Assembly (NCBI GenBank): GCA_016927495.1
Contig: JAFGMP010000258.1
Location: forward strand, 1-42,361
Origin: Candidatus Latescibacterota bacterium
GTDB lineage: Bacteria; Latescibacterota; Latescibacteria; Latescibacterales; Latescibacteraceae
Reading direction: 5' to 3'
DNA: 42,361 bases
Part shown: piece after piece, positions 1-8,866 of the stretch
Layout of the letters: the number at the start of each line of letters is the position of its first letter
Position numbering within the stretch: position 1 is the stretch's first letter
Notes under the pieces: model-generated
Database searches by the model: none
What the model saw: the letters and a program-made list of their open reading frames with translations, nothing else
What the model was told of the DNA's origin: nothing
Program-made: the position numbers and the translations under genes

Positions 1-846
1 ACCGATGACTGGCAGGTAACAACACTGCCGTTGGTGTCGGATCATCTGTGGTCACGGGCGACTGAATTTCTAATTAAAGGCCCGGAAGACCTCGATAAAC
101 TTAGTTATATTTTACACGATCCTTTCAATGTCGATTTAACGGATTATTACGAGTCGATAGATACTGTCAAACGTTTTGCCGTGAAGCACGATGTGCTTAT
201 AGAGGGTGATGTAAACGCCGTATCGAATATTGCCCTGAATCTGCGTGGAGCGACCAATTTTATGTGTGATACTGTCGAAAATCCCGGATTTGCAGAGGAG
301 CTTATGGATATAATCGAGGCCTGGAATATGCGGCGACTTGAACTGATACTCGACATCGGGGTGGATACGGTTTACCATACCGCATGTTACGAAACCACCG
401 CTTTCTGGTCACCGGAGATGTACCGGAGATTTTTTAAACCGCGTATTCAAAGAAAACTCGATTTAATTCATCAGACCGGAGCCAAACTGCATTATTATAT
501 GGATCTGGGCGTTATGCCGCTCATACACGATTTCAGAGACATGGGGATAGACATACTCTCGACAATCGATCCGCCGCCGCAGGGTGATGCCGATATCGAA
601 TTGATCAAACGTGAAGCGGGAGACAGAATCTGCCTGTGGGGAGGCGTCGATTCACCTAAGACAATAGAGCGAGGCACTCCGGAACAGGTACAAGAGGAGG
701 TCAAACGTGCAATTTCGATTGCCGCTCCCGGAGGAGGATTTGTGCTATCGACTGCTGATTCGATCTGGAATAAAGATGTATATGATAATGTAATGGAATT
801 CATTAAAGCGGGGCATGAATACGGAAAATATCCGATTTCTTTATGA
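1..846 (+). CDS. URO-D superfamily protein, 5'-truncated by window edge
   Basis: The reading frame is open from base 1, so the true start lies outside the window; the TTG at 31 is not needed as a start. The visible ~281 residues are the C-terminal two thirds of a uroporphyrinogen-decarboxylase-like TIM barrel. Typical signs are the block LHYYMDLGVMPLIHDF, then TIDPPPQGD, LWGGVD and a glycine-rich GGGFVLSTADSI near the end. Real UroD makes coproporphyrinogen, and the MtaA/CmuA branch transfers methyl groups from corrinoids using a zinc site HxC...C. Here the HxC position reads H-Y-Y and the later cysteine position reads S-T, so the zinc site of those methyltransferases is not visible. Function unknown. 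It is followed after 50 nt by a RidA-family lipoprotein gene, probably in the same operon. Confidence 0.85.
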   Translation, partial: TDDWQVTTLPLVSDHLWSRATEFLIKGPEDLDKLSYILHDPFNVDLTDYYESIDTVKRFAVKHDVLIEGDVNAVSNIALNLRGATNFMCDTVENPGFAEELMDIIEAWNMRRLELILDIGVDTVYHTACYETTAFWSPEMYRRFFKPRIQRKLDLIHQTGAKLHYYMDLGVMPLIHDFRDMGIDILSTIDPPPQGDADIELIKREAGDRICLWGGVDSPKTIERGTPEQVQEEVKRAISIAAPGGGFVLSTADSIWNKDVYDNVMEFIKAGHEYGKYPISL

Positions 847-896
847 CAACAAAAAAGGATTGCCAGATTTTTACAATTTTCAAGGAGGAAAGAAAT

Positions 897-1484
897 ATGA
901 AGAGAAGTACCGGATTGTTATATTTGATAATATCTTGTTTATCGATATTGTCTGTGTTATTTATAACCGGTTGTTCAAATGAGAGTGGTGCTATGAAATC
1001 AGCAGAAGCACAAAATATGAACTATGATATCGGAAAACGACTTAAAGATCTGGGTATTGAACTGAGTACACCTCAGCCACCTGTGGCAAATTTTGTCAAT
1101 TCGGTGCGCAGCGGGAATCTGGTTTTTCTCGCGGGGCATGGCCCTCAGAGGGCGGACGGCAGTTGGATGAAAGGAAAAGTCGGTCGGGATATGGATCTGG
1201 AAACAGGTAATCAGGCGGCACGATTAACTGCAATCAATTTGCTCTCTTCACTCAAGGCTGAAATTGGTGATCTGAATAAAGTCAAACGTGTAGTGAAAGT
1301 CCATGGGATGGTCAATTCCGATGAATCGTTTACCGATCAGCCCAAAGTGATGAACGGATGCTCCGACCTGCTTGTGGATGTTTTCGGTGAGAGGGGTAAA
1401 CATGCCCGTGCAGCTGTCGGAATGGCTTCGCTGCCGTTCGGTATACCTGTGGAAATAGAAATGATTGTCGAGGTGGAAGAGTAA
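897..1484 (+). CDS. RidA (YjgF/YER057c/UK114) family lipoprotein
   Basis: 195 aa. The ATG at 897 is chosen because AAGGAGGA lies at 882-889; an in-frame ATG at 843 overlaps the previous gene and lacks such a site. Residues 1-26 form a lipoprotein signal (KR, hydrophobic core, then ITGC with Cys26). The remainder is a single RidA-like domain: VRSGNLVFLAGHGP, then VHGMVNS, and HARAAVGMASLP near the end. Arg171 in that last block matches the arginine that contacts imines in RidA, and the following EIEM matches the conserved EIEA strand. Known RidA proteins deaminate reactive enamine/imine intermediates in the cytosol as trimers. A membrane-anchored, exported copy would need a different substrate or role. 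It sits just downstream of a URO-D-like gene. Confidence 0.85.
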   Translation: MKRSTGLLYLIISCLSILSVLFITGCSNESGAMKSAEAQNMNYDIGKRLKDLGIELSTPQPPVANFVNSVRSGNLVFLAGHGPQRADGSWMKGKVGRDMDLETGNQAARLTAINLLSSLKAEIGDLNKVKRVVKVHGMVNSDESFTDQPKVMNGCSDLLVDVFGERGKHARAAVGMASLPFGIPVEIEMIVEVEE

Positions 1485-1493
1485 AATATTATA

Positions 1494-1531
1494 TGGGCAG
1501 AGCCGGATGATTTGTTTCCGGTTTCTGCCCA
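1494..1531. other. inverted repeat after the RidA gene
   Basis: TGGGCAGA pairs with TCTGCCCA, and an inner CCGGA pairs with TCCGG, across a 38-nt element starting 9 nt after the stop codon. There is no T-run after it, so it could be an RNA 3'-end stabilising hairpin rather than an intrinsic terminator. Confidence 0.5.
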
Positions 1532-1618
1532 CATTACAAAGTAGCCGATTAATTGTAGCATTAATGTGGTACAGTGGTAAAACCACTGAAAAAAGTTGTG
1601 GTAGTAGTGACAACATAT

Positions 1619-1662
1619 AAAAATACAGGCGGACAGGCAGGTGAATATCCGCCTGTATTTTT
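1619..1662. terminator. bidirectional rho-independent terminator
   Basis: A perfect 15-bp stem: AAAAATACAGGCGGA (1619-1633) pairs with its complement at 1648-1662, with a 14-nt loop. A-runs and T-runs flank the GC-rich core on both strands, so it can terminate in either direction. It lies exactly between the convergent RidA and Cys-ladder genes. Confidence 0.85.
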
Positions 1663-1678
1663 ACTGCATTATTACCGG

Positions 1679-2155
1679 TTAATTCTTAACAGCAATAGTG
1701 TCAGATCCTGTAAATGATTCATTGGTTTTGTAGGAACCTGTCAGAGTCAGAGTTGCTTGTGGAGGAGTTACGATTGCCTCAACTGCTTCCTGAGTGAATT
1801 TGGCCACAAGGTTCCCTCTGTTATCGGGGAATACCGAAGAGGCAACAATACCATCCAACTCCACTGACGAACCGTCCACCGATGAATAAGCTATATCCGT
1901 ATGAACGGTAACCCATTCACCCTGCAAACCGAGAACGAGTGTTTTCGGTGCGATAGTGATATTGATGGTACCGGATACTTCATCCGTGTCGGACTGGACA
2001 TCTGCCGTACATATTCCTGTGCAATCGTTCGGGCATGTTCCTGTGCAATCGTTCGGACATGTTGAACCCTGATTCCTGCAACCAGCATATGAATTAATTA
2101 CGGCAAACGTACCGATTACTATGAGAACTAACAGCATAATTGCGGTTTTTTTCAT
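1679..2155 (-). CDS. small exported protein with cysteine ladder and beta domain
   Basis: 158 aa. The ATG at 2155 is preceded by GGAGGA 9 nt upstream. Residues 1-24 are a signal peptide (KK, hydrophobic core, SYA). A lipidation site at Cys26 (YAGC) is possible but is a poor lipobox. Residues 33-49 carry Cys every fourth position (33, 37, 41, 45, 49) in two copies of CPNDCTG. From about residue 62 to the end is a beta-rich domain that by memory resembles a C-terminal module of secreted bacterial and archaeal proteins (a 'P.TL.L...G.WVTV' block, then KF...AV, then FTGSDTI). No enzyme motif is seen. The evenly spaced cysteines could bind metal or form disulfides. A sigma-54-like promoter lies upstream. 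Function unknown. Confidence 0.75.
   Translation of the reverse strand: MKKTAIMLLVLIVIGTFAVINSYAGCRNQGSTCPNDCTGTCPNDCTGICTADVQSDTDEVSGTINITIAPKTLVLGLQGEWVTVHTDIAYSSVDGSSVELDGIVASSVFPDNRGNLVAKFTQEAVEAIVTPPQATLTLTGSYKTNESFTGSDTIAVKN
2016..2063. repeat. two tandem 24-bp units encoding the Cys ladder
   Basis: Units 2016-2039 and 2040-2063 differ at a single base. Each encodes eight residues including CPNDC, so the ladder probably grew by in-frame tandem duplication. Confidence 0.85.
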
Positions 2156-2473
2156 GTTGCCTGTTCCTCCGAAAATGTGTGTTCATGGTAAAAAAAACGT
2201 GAATCGATATCGATATGTTAAATAAAAGCAATGACCATGCCAAAACATTCCAAACATATCGGCGATGCTTGTAAGGTATTGAAAGATAATTCATTATGAC
2301 TGAATATAGTTTATTTGGAAGGCGTTATATATTATATATGATATGGTCTGCCGGATTATTTGATGTGTATATATTCCGGGGATATTTTGGTATAAGTTAT
2401 TGTTAATAATTAAGTAAGTCATATTACGACAAAAATGTCGAAAAACAACGAAAATGTCGAACATTGTTTTTTC
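2156..2473. other. 318-bp intergenic region with promoter and repeats
   Basis: No gene is seen here. Next to the Cys-ladder gene it holds its SD (2165-2170) and the sigma-54-like element listed separately. At the other end, just past the stop of the URO-D-like gene, an 11-bp direct repeat AAAATGTCGAA occurs at 2432 and 2451. Read on the minus strand the same stretch can fold as AAAACAA...TTGTTTT followed by T's, a weak AT-rich terminator for the URO-D-like gene. The middle is AT-rich without clear structure. Confidence 0.4.
2227..2243 (-). promoter_or_regulatory. candidate sigma-54 (-24/-12) promoter
   Basis: On the minus strand the sequence is TTGGCATGGTCATTGCT, against the sigma-54 consensus TTGGCAC-R-N4-TTGCW. 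Only the C after TTGGCA differs (T here), and the GG and GC are separated by the required 10 bp. It would start transcription near 2216, about 60 nt before the ATG of the Cys-ladder gene. No activator-binding site was identified. Confidence 0.5.
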
Positions 2474-3571
2474 TCAGTCATTGACGCCATACCTGTTCAG
2501 TGCTTCGATAATTTCCGTCTTTGAGGGTTTGGGTGTCGGATTGTCGAAATCCATACAGATAAGCGCTATACCTTCAGCGCTGCCGAGTTGTTCAATAATA
2601 GTATCAAGATCACCGATATCGCCGAAAATCTGAATGAGTTTGCCTGCATTGCGGATTTTACGGTATACATCGGGCCAATGGCGAATGCCGGGTGAACCGT
2701 CCCCGGGAATCCATTGTATGCCTTTGAGTTCGTCTATAGCGAGAAGTGAATCAAGATGAACCAGTTGGCCGGGACCATCGAGGTGATAGAATGCATTAGT
2801 TAGCCGTTTGCATGATGCGGTTAATTCGGGTTTAACGAATTCATCAAACATGTCGGGGCTTATCATATATGCGAAATCGCATTGTAACATATAATAGGGG
2901 TATTCGGAGAAGATTGGAGTCCATGCGGTACACCCATGGTTGGGCGGCCGTATCAGGGTGTCGAAAACTTCATAACAATTCCACCATTGTTCATGAGCCT
3001 CCCATGTTAGGCGTTTAATGTCGTCAGGATAGTCATACAGGTCAAGCAGAAGCTTTTCACCGGGACGGAAGCTGGCAAGCACATCGAGATTTCCCCCAAG
3101 ATCGGTAATCGCAAGCTGAACCAGGCCCTCCCACCGTTCGACTCCCGCAGTATAGATATCTTTTACACGGTTATACCATCTGTTTTCAGGATCGGGTTGA
3201 AAGGTGATTTCAGAAACCGATTTGTCACTTACCGGATGGAACCAGCATGTTTCTTTACGTTGATCGAGTTGTGCTCCCAGAAATGCCGCTAAAACACCCG
3301 CTCCGAAGAATGGCATATAATGGGGGAAAGCATCGCCGTAAAATGTGAGGCATGAAAGATCGTAATCAATCCTGTCGATGATGTCTGTTGCGGATACGGA
3401 AAAAGGGTATACGGCATTATAGAATTCATAGGAGAGTTTTGGTTCCGGCCTTCCCGGGTCATGGTCTCGTGTGGTTACCTGAATGAGAGGCCTTTTAAGT
3501 TTACCTGCCCACCATTTTCTGCTCGTTTCGATGATACGCTCAAAACGATTGTTGTTGAAATTAATCGACAT
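2474..3571 (-). CDS. URO-D superfamily protein (unknown function)
   Basis: 365 aa, full length for the family. The ATG at 3571 has GAGGA 6 nt upstream. The N-terminus (WWAGKLKRPLIQVTTRD) and the C-terminal block YHLDGPGQLVHLDSLL...GIQWIPGDGSPG are typical of the URO-D-like TIM-barrel proteins common in glycan-degrading bacteria. The UroD substrate motif (RQAGR) is absent. The HxC zinc motif of methyltransferases is replaced by H-L-D. No signal peptide is seen, so it is cytosolic. It is transcribed alone, divergently from the sensor cyclase, and its stop is followed by a possible weak terminator. Its role may lie in sugar or methyl-group metabolism, but nothing in the sequence proves either. 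Confidence 0.8.
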   Translation of the reverse strand: MSINFNNNRFERIIETSRKWWAGKLKRPLIQVTTRDHDPGRPEPKLSYEFYNAVYPFSVSATDIIDRIDYDLSCLTFYGDAFPHYMPFFGAGVLAAFLGAQLDQRKETCWFHPVSDKSVSEITFQPDPENRWYNRVKDIYTAGVERWEGLVQLAITDLGGNLDVLASFRPGEKLLLDLYDYPDDIKRLTWEAHEQWWNCYEVFDTLIRPPNHGCTAWTPIFSEYPYYMLQCDFAYMISPDMFDEFVKPELTASCKRLTNAFYHLDGPGQLVHLDSLLAIDELKGIQWIPGDGSPGIRHWPDVYRKIRNAGKLIQIFGDIGDLDTIIEQLGSAEGIALICMDFDNPTPKPSKTEIIEALNRYGVND

Positions 3572-3600
3572 AGTGATCCTCGAAGATTTGTATTTTTATA

Positions 3601-3621
3601 GTAGTTAATCATTGCAACTAC
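3601..3621. promoter_or_regulatory. inverted repeat, possible operator
   Basis: GTAGTT and AACTAC are separated by 9 nt in the divergent region, 30 nt upstream of the URO-D-like start codon at 3571. Size and place suit a dimeric regulator, but no second copy was found in the window. Confidence 0.3.
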
Positions 3622-3672
3622 ATTAAATTAGAGTGCTGAAGATACTATCTAATAAAGAAAGTGAGACTTTTC

Positions 3673-3701
3673 TTGTCAATCATTTTTGAGTTATTTATTG
3701 T
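3673..3701 (+). promoter_or_regulatory. candidate sigma-70 promoter of the sensor cyclase
   Basis: TTGTCA and TATTGT are separated by 17 bp, matching the consensus at 5/6 and 4/6 positions, about 130 nt upstream of the start codon. The surrounding region is AT-rich, so chance matches are likely. Confidence 0.25.
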
Positions 3702-3830
3702 AAATAGATTACATATTCATTCTGATATGTAAAAAAAGTAAAAAAGAGTTAAGAAAACACTTGCTGTTTGTTAACAGGGAATTTTAATTCATCTATATGC
3801 GTTAAAATGATTCCATGGAGCATTTTTACG

Positions 3831-6800
3831 ATGAATATTTTTCGTGGCAATAAAGTTATATTACTCAAATATCTTTCTTCTTCACTATTGACGTTTTTTT
3901 ATGTGATAATCCAGCCATATATCACCGATGCAAAGATTCGCTTTGACCGCTTCGATGTCCGGGACGGCTTGTCCGACAATACTGTTACCTCCATTTGCAG
4001 GGGCTCGAAAGGATTCATGTGGTTTGGAACTACTAATGGCCTCAACAGGTTCGACGGTTATAGTTATATTCATTTTAAACATGATCTTAACGACTCGACG
4101 AGCATATCCGATAATTATATACAAGATATTTTTGAGGATAAATCCGGTAATTTATGGATTGGGACATTGAACGGCGGGCTGAACAGATTTGAACGCGATT
4201 CTGAATCGTTTGTTCGATATATGCATGATCCTGACAATCCGGAGGGAATTTCGAGCAATTTAATTAGCTCGATCACGGAAGGGAAAGATGGAACGATATG
4301 GGTTGCAACGGATTATGGGCTTAATGCTCTTGATAGAAATAATGGTACGTTCAGGCGATATTACCACGATCCATCTGATGCAACGACAATAAACAACAAT
4401 AATATCGGGTGTGTTTATGCTGACAAAAAAGGTGATATATGGATAGGGACTCATTACGGTTTGAATATTATTTCTTTTGATACGGGAAAAGTAAAACGAC
4501 TTGCTGACAGAAATAGTGATACTTCTAAAATCAACCAGAACATAATAGATATTGTTGAGGGTGATGATGAAATATTATGGCTGTCCACATGGGGCGGTGG
4601 CTTGAGAAAATACGATCCGAAGACTGATACATATTGCGTTTTTCAATATGATCCGAATGATCCCGGCAGCATACGCAGTAATATTGTCGGCCACATATCT
4701 TTTGATAATAACGGAATTTTATGGTTCGGAACTGCACAGGGGCTTCATACAATAGATCCTTCCGACAATACGATTGAACATTACAGCCACGAACCTACTG
4801 ATCAGTTTTCAATCAGCACTGATTCCATATGGGCAGTCTATCATGACAGGTCCGGAATAGGATGGGTAGGAACACTTTTTGGTGGTGGAAATAAAATTGT
4901 GCCGTCTAAATCTATTTTCAGATTATATAGCCTTGAAGAGATATATGCAGGCGCTACAAAAGGTGGATTTATCAATGAATTCTGTGAAGCTGGTTCATCC
5001 GTCTGGCTTACCTCAAACTATGGACTTCACAGACTTGATATTAATAAGCAATCGTTTTCATTATATACTCCTGAGGATAACAATAAAATGGGGCTTGAGA
5101 CGTTATTATTACGAACAATTTTCAACGATGATAGCGGACATCTCTGGTTTGGAACATCAATAGTGGGATTGATTCGATTTGATATCGATACAGGTTCATT
5201 TACCTCTTTTCAGCATAACGATTTAATTTCCTCTGTCATTTCTCTGGATGTTACTTCAGTTAACAAAGATTCCGATGACCTATTCTGGCTCGGTACAAAT
5301 TTGGGGATTCTCACGTTCAATCCACAAACCGAATCGTTTAGTAAGATAGACATTGATGATAATGAGAATGATAAAATGAAGGGTGTAAGCAACATTATAT
5401 TTGATTCAGATGGCACTACTGTCTGGATATCCGGCCAGTTCGGATTGTCACAATATAACAGAAAAAGTAAGAACCTGAGCTTCATTTTCTCAAATAACCG
5501 GGAAAGCCGGAGTCTAAGCAGTAATTTCATTAGCTGCATGCTGGACGACGGACAGGGATCAATATGGCTTGGTACAAACGACGGTCTCTATTCATATGGC
5601 AAGAAAACGAAAATACTGTCGAGATATACTTTACCCAATAGTACTGTTAACGGTCTCATACAAGATAAAAAAGATAATATCTGGGCTAGCACAAATGCGG
5701 GCTTGTCACGTATCAAACTATCAACAAAAGAAATTCTGAATTATGACAGCGGGGACGGTCTTCCATCCGATCAAAACATGAATCTGTCTATGTATTGCGG
5801 GAGTGACGGCACAATATTTGTAGGGGGTCACAACGGATTCTATACTTTTCTGCCGGATAGTATATTTATAAACAATGATCCTCCTCCGGTTGTGATTACT
5901 TCTTTCAAAATTGATAATGTCGAAGCGAAATTTGAGAAAAAAATTTCGGAACTTACTGAAATCGGGATACCATATAAAAATGCTCCGTTAACCTTTGAGT
6001 TTGCTGCGCTCGATTATTCGAATCCGATGAGAAATGTATATGAATACAAAATGGAAGGCTTAAATGACAATTGGATTCAGTCGGGAAACGAACGAAAAGT
6101 AATATATACTAACATTGCACCGGGATTATATACATTCAGGGTGAAAGCCGCTAACAGCCAGGGGGTGTGGAATCAAAAGGGAGTATCTTTACGAATTACA
6201 ATAATTCCACCATTCTGGAAAACAGTATGGTTCAAATTAATCATTCTTGCCATATCGGCCGCTGCAATGTATGCTGCTTATAATGCAAGTATTATCGCAA
6301 TGAAACGTCAACGCGAGAACCTTAAAAAACTGGTAGATAAACAGACCAGCGATCTCAGAAAAATAAATGAAAAGCTCGAACAGCTTGCTGTTATCGATGC
6401 ACTCACACAGATCAACAACCGTCGTAATTTCAATACATACATTGATTCTCAATGGAAAATCGCAGCTCGGGATAAGACACCTTTGTCGCTTATTATCGGA
6501 GATATAGATTATTTTAAGAATTACAACGATTGTTACGGCCATCAGAAAGGAGATCAATGCCTGTATCAAGTGGCACAAATTCTGAAAAATCAGATAAACA
6601 GGCCGCAAGATTTTGTCGCACGTTATGGGGGAGAGGAATTTGTTATAGTTTTGCCAAACTCACCGCGAGAAGGAGCAAAACATGTTGCGGCAAGATTAAT
6701 CGATGAAATCAGATCCGCAGCAATACCCCATGAAAAATCAAAAATAAATAACATTGTAACTCTCAGCGTCGGAGTCGCAACAGTATATCCGGATATGAAC

Positions 6801-6893
6801 AACAATCCAAGTACGGTCATGAAATTAGCCGACGATGCTCTCTATGAAGCGAAAAATCAGGGTAGAGACCGTATGGTTGTATGTTCGACGTGA
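3831..6893 (+). CDS. two-propeller periplasmic sensor diguanylate cyclase
   Basis: 1020 aa from the ATG at 3831, chosen for TGGAG 10 nt upstream; in-frame TTG 3768 and ATG 3807 lack a site. An N-terminal hydrophobic segment (~10-32) is followed by 14 regulator-propeller blades with the W-x-G-T-x-x-G-L pattern (~40-670), which fits two seven-bladed propellers. A Y_Y_Y domain (~725-790), one membrane helix (~800-822), a coiled coil and a GGDEF domain follow. The active-site motif is GGEEF (933-937). RPQD at 924-927, five residues before it, is the inhibitory I-site. The N-terminal half is what hybrid two-component sugar sensors use, but the output here is c-di-GMP synthesis rather than a histidine kinase. 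The ligand is probably a glycan fragment made by neighbouring exported enzymes. Confidence 0.92.
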   Translation: MNIFRGNKVILLKYLSSSLLTFFYVIIQPYITDAKIRFDRFDVRDGLSDNTVTSICRGSKGFMWFGTTNGLNRFDGYSYIHFKHDLNDSTSISDNYIQDIFEDKSGNLWIGTLNGGLNRFERDSESFVRYMHDPDNPEGISSNLISSITEGKDGTIWVATDYGLNALDRNNGTFRRYYHDPSDATTINNNNIGCVYADKKGDIWIGTHYGLNIISFDTGKVKRLADRNSDTSKINQNIIDIVEGDDEILWLSTWGGGLRKYDPKTDTYCVFQYDPNDPGSIRSNIVGHISFDNNGILWFGTAQGLHTIDPSDNTIEHYSHEPTDQFSISTDSIWAVYHDRSGIGWVGTLFGGGNKIVPSKSIFRLYSLEEIYAGATKGGFINEFCEAGSSVWLTSNYGLHRLDINKQSFSLYTPEDNNKMGLETLLLRTIFNDDSGHLWFGTSIVGLIRFDIDTGSFTSFQHNDLISSVISLDVTSVNKDSDDLFWLGTNLGILTFNPQTESFSKIDIDDNENDKMKGVSNIIFDSDGTTVWISGQFGLSQYNRKSKNLSFIFSNNRESRSLSSNFISCMLDDGQGSIWLGTNDGLYSYGKKTKILSRYTLPNSTVNGLIQDKKDNIWASTNAGLSRIKLSTKEILNYDSGDGLPSDQNMNLSMYCGSDGTIFVGGHNGFYTFLPDSIFINNDPPPVVITSFKIDNVEAKFEKKISELTEIGIPYKNAPLTFEFAALDYSNPMRNVYEYKMEGLNDNWIQSGNERKVIYTNIAPGLYTFRVKAANSQGVWNQKGVSLRITIIPPFWKTVWFKLIILAISAAAMYAAYNASIIAMKRQRENLKKLVDKQTSDLRKINEKLEQLAVIDALTQINNRRNFNTYIDSQWKIAARDKTPLSLIIGDIDYFKNYNDCYGHQKGDQCLYQVAQILKNQINRPQDFVARYGGEEFVIVLPNSPREGAKHVAARLIDEIRSAAIPHEKSKINNIVTLSVGVATVYPDMNNNPSTVMKLADDALYEAKNQGRDRMVVCST

Positions 6894-6945
6894 TAAGATG
6901 AATAGGGAAATACGGCGTTATATTACAATTTATTTCAACAGGTTT

Positions 6946-8682
6946 CTATTTATAGACTAACCCGGAAAATGTCACAATCAACATAATTACCAGCAACGCA
7001 AACAATCCCCACCACAATACCACGCTGTTATACCATTTAGTACCCAAATCACTGAAAATATTCAATTTTTCCCAGTTAAACACAAGCAGGTCTGTTACCC
7101 GGTCCTCCGGTGGCGGTTTTGTCGCCAGGCTGAACACAATGCAAATTATCATGCAAAATGACCAGGTGACAGCGCCCTGTATTCCATAAGGTTCTATCCA
7201 TACCGGATGCGACGGAATGAGAAATACATATAATTTCATGGCAATGTAGAGCGTAAAACCAAGCAATACAGCGGCGGTTGCACCGGTACTGTTAATTCTG
7301 CGCCAGAAGATTCCAAGCAGAAAAATTGCAGCAAACGGCGGGGCAAAAAAAGCATACAAAGTCTGTATATAGACAAAAAGGCTCGCTCCGAGTTTTCCTA
7401 TCATTCCCGCAAGGCCAATTGCTATGATCAATACCGTGACAGAAATGCCTATACCGACCTTGACGAGATGCCTGTCCGATGCAGCGGGACGGAAAATCCG
7501 GCGATAGATATCGAGGGTAATGATAGTGGCCGTCGAGTTAAGAACCGAATTTACCGTCGACTGTATCGCGCCGAAAAGTGATGCAAGAATCAAACCCCGC
7601 AATCCGATGGGAACCAGCATTTGCACCATATTAACATAGGCCTTGTCAGCCTCAGGACGAACCTGATCCCACGGCAGCAAAAGCGTTTCGGGAAATCGGG
7701 CAAACATAATCATTCCGGGGACTACGATAATCAGCGGCAGGATTATCTGCATGTAACCGGCCAATACAATACCCATCCGGGCATGATACATGTTCTTTGC
7801 CCCGAGGACACGCTGAATCATGAATTGATTCAGTACGTTGTACCAGATACTGACAGAAAATACCCCGAAAATCAAACTCGGCCAGGGTGTGACCTGATGA
7901 GTAGCAGGTTGAATAACAGCCATACGGTTGTAATTGTCTATGTGGGCAAGCCGCTGCGATGTCCGGGATACCGCTTCAGCCCATATACCGGTTTTAGCCT
8001 GGTTCCTTTCCAGCATAATTTTAAAACCGTCGATAATAGTGCCTGAATCCCCTGCGAGCATTTTGAATCCAAGTACAACAACGATAAAACCCCCGGTCAT
8101 CATCACTATGACGGTGAAAAAGTCTGTCCATGCGACCGACGACAGTCCACCGTAAATTGCCCATGTTCCCGCTACGACTCCGAGGGTGATAATGGCAAAC
8201 CACAACGGCCAGCCGAAAAGTGTCTGCAGCGCCAGCCCACCGCCATACAATACCGCTGCAAGAAACGCCACAATGTTACTGATCACGGTGACCACAGCGA
8301 AAATTTCACGCAGCGCGGTGTTGTACCGTTTTTCAAGAAATTCCGGTGTTGTGAATACTTTTGAGGCGAGCAGGAACGGAATGAAAAACCAGATGAGAAA
8401 TGAGAATGAATTGATATTACCCCAGCAGGACATGGAAACACACAATCCGTAAATGTATGCCGCACCGATCATGCCGATGAAATGTTCGCTGCTGATATTT
8501 GACGCTATAAACGAACTGCCGACTACATACCACGGCAATTTTCGCCCCGCAAGGAAGTATTCGCTCAGGCCTGTCCGCTCTTTTCTTCCGGCCATATAAC
8601 CGATTACCGAAAGCACGGCAAAAAAAGCACCGAAAGCAAAAAAATCCCAGAATCCGAGGGGTAATGTGTTGGTGGTATTCAC
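6946..8682 (-). CDS. sodium:solute symporter (SSS family)
   Basis: 578 aa with about 13 hydrophobic helices, the usual size for the SSS/SGLT family, which imports sugars, polyols or organic acids with Na+. Hallmarks are the GRK...YFLAGRKLPWYVVG block after helix 1, IYGGLSSVAWTDFF in the middle and GAIQSTVNSVLNSTAT, where SGLT-type proteins place Na+-ligating serines. The start is GTG (8682) with a weak SD. It is a close relative (about two thirds or more identical by eye) of the 576-aa symporter two genes upstream, with a URO-D-like gene between them. Substrate unknown. Last gene of the minus-strand run; no clear terminator is visible after it. Confidence 0.92.
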   Translation of the reverse strand: MNTTNTLPLGFWDFFAFGAFFAVLSVIGYMAGRKERTGLSEYFLAGRKLPWYVVGSSFIASNISSEHFIGMIGAAYIYGLCVSMSCWGNINSFSFLIWFFIPFLLASKVFTTPEFLEKRYNTALREIFAVVTVISNIVAFLAAVLYGGGLALQTLFGWPLWFAIITLGVVAGTWAIYGGLSSVAWTDFFTVIVMMTGGFIVVVLGFKMLAGDSGTIIDGFKIMLERNQAKTGIWAEAVSRTSQRLAHIDNYNRMAVIQPATHQVTPWPSLIFGVFSVSIWYNVLNQFMIQRVLGAKNMYHARMGIVLAGYMQIILPLIIVVPGMIMFARFPETLLLPWDQVRPEADKAYVNMVQMLVPIGLRGLILASLFGAIQSTVNSVLNSTATIITLDIYRRIFRPAASDRHLVKVGIGISVTVLIIAIGLAGMIGKLGASLFVYIQTLYAFFAPPFAAIFLLGIFWRRINSTGATAAVLLGFTLYIAMKLYVFLIPSHPVWIEPYGIQGAVTWSFCMIICIVFSLATKPPPEDRVTDLLVFNWEKLNIFSDLGTKWYNSVVLWWGLFALLVIMLIVTFSGLVYK

Positions 8683-8779
8683 TGGTAATATCCGGCCATA
8701 TTTAAATTTATAAATTATTTATTACGACTGATGATTATGAATCCATATCGTTCTGAATACCGTATCATCCATAATATCA

Positions 8780-8853
8780 TGTCATCCTGAACAAAGTGAA
8801 GGATCCTGCTTTTTTTACATTTTTTGAGACTCTTCGCTTCACTCACTGTGACA
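8780..8853. repeat. dispersed imperfect palindrome, copy A
   Basis: 74 bp with TGTCA/TGACA ends. One arm reads TGAACAAAGTGAAGGATC, the centre is T-rich, and the other arm is CTCTTCGCTTCACTC. It occupies the gap between a symporter gene and a URO-D-like gene, and is the same element as 16528-16602 and (inverted) 25114-25176. Confidence 0.8.
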
Positions 8854-8866
8854 ACGACACTCAGCG

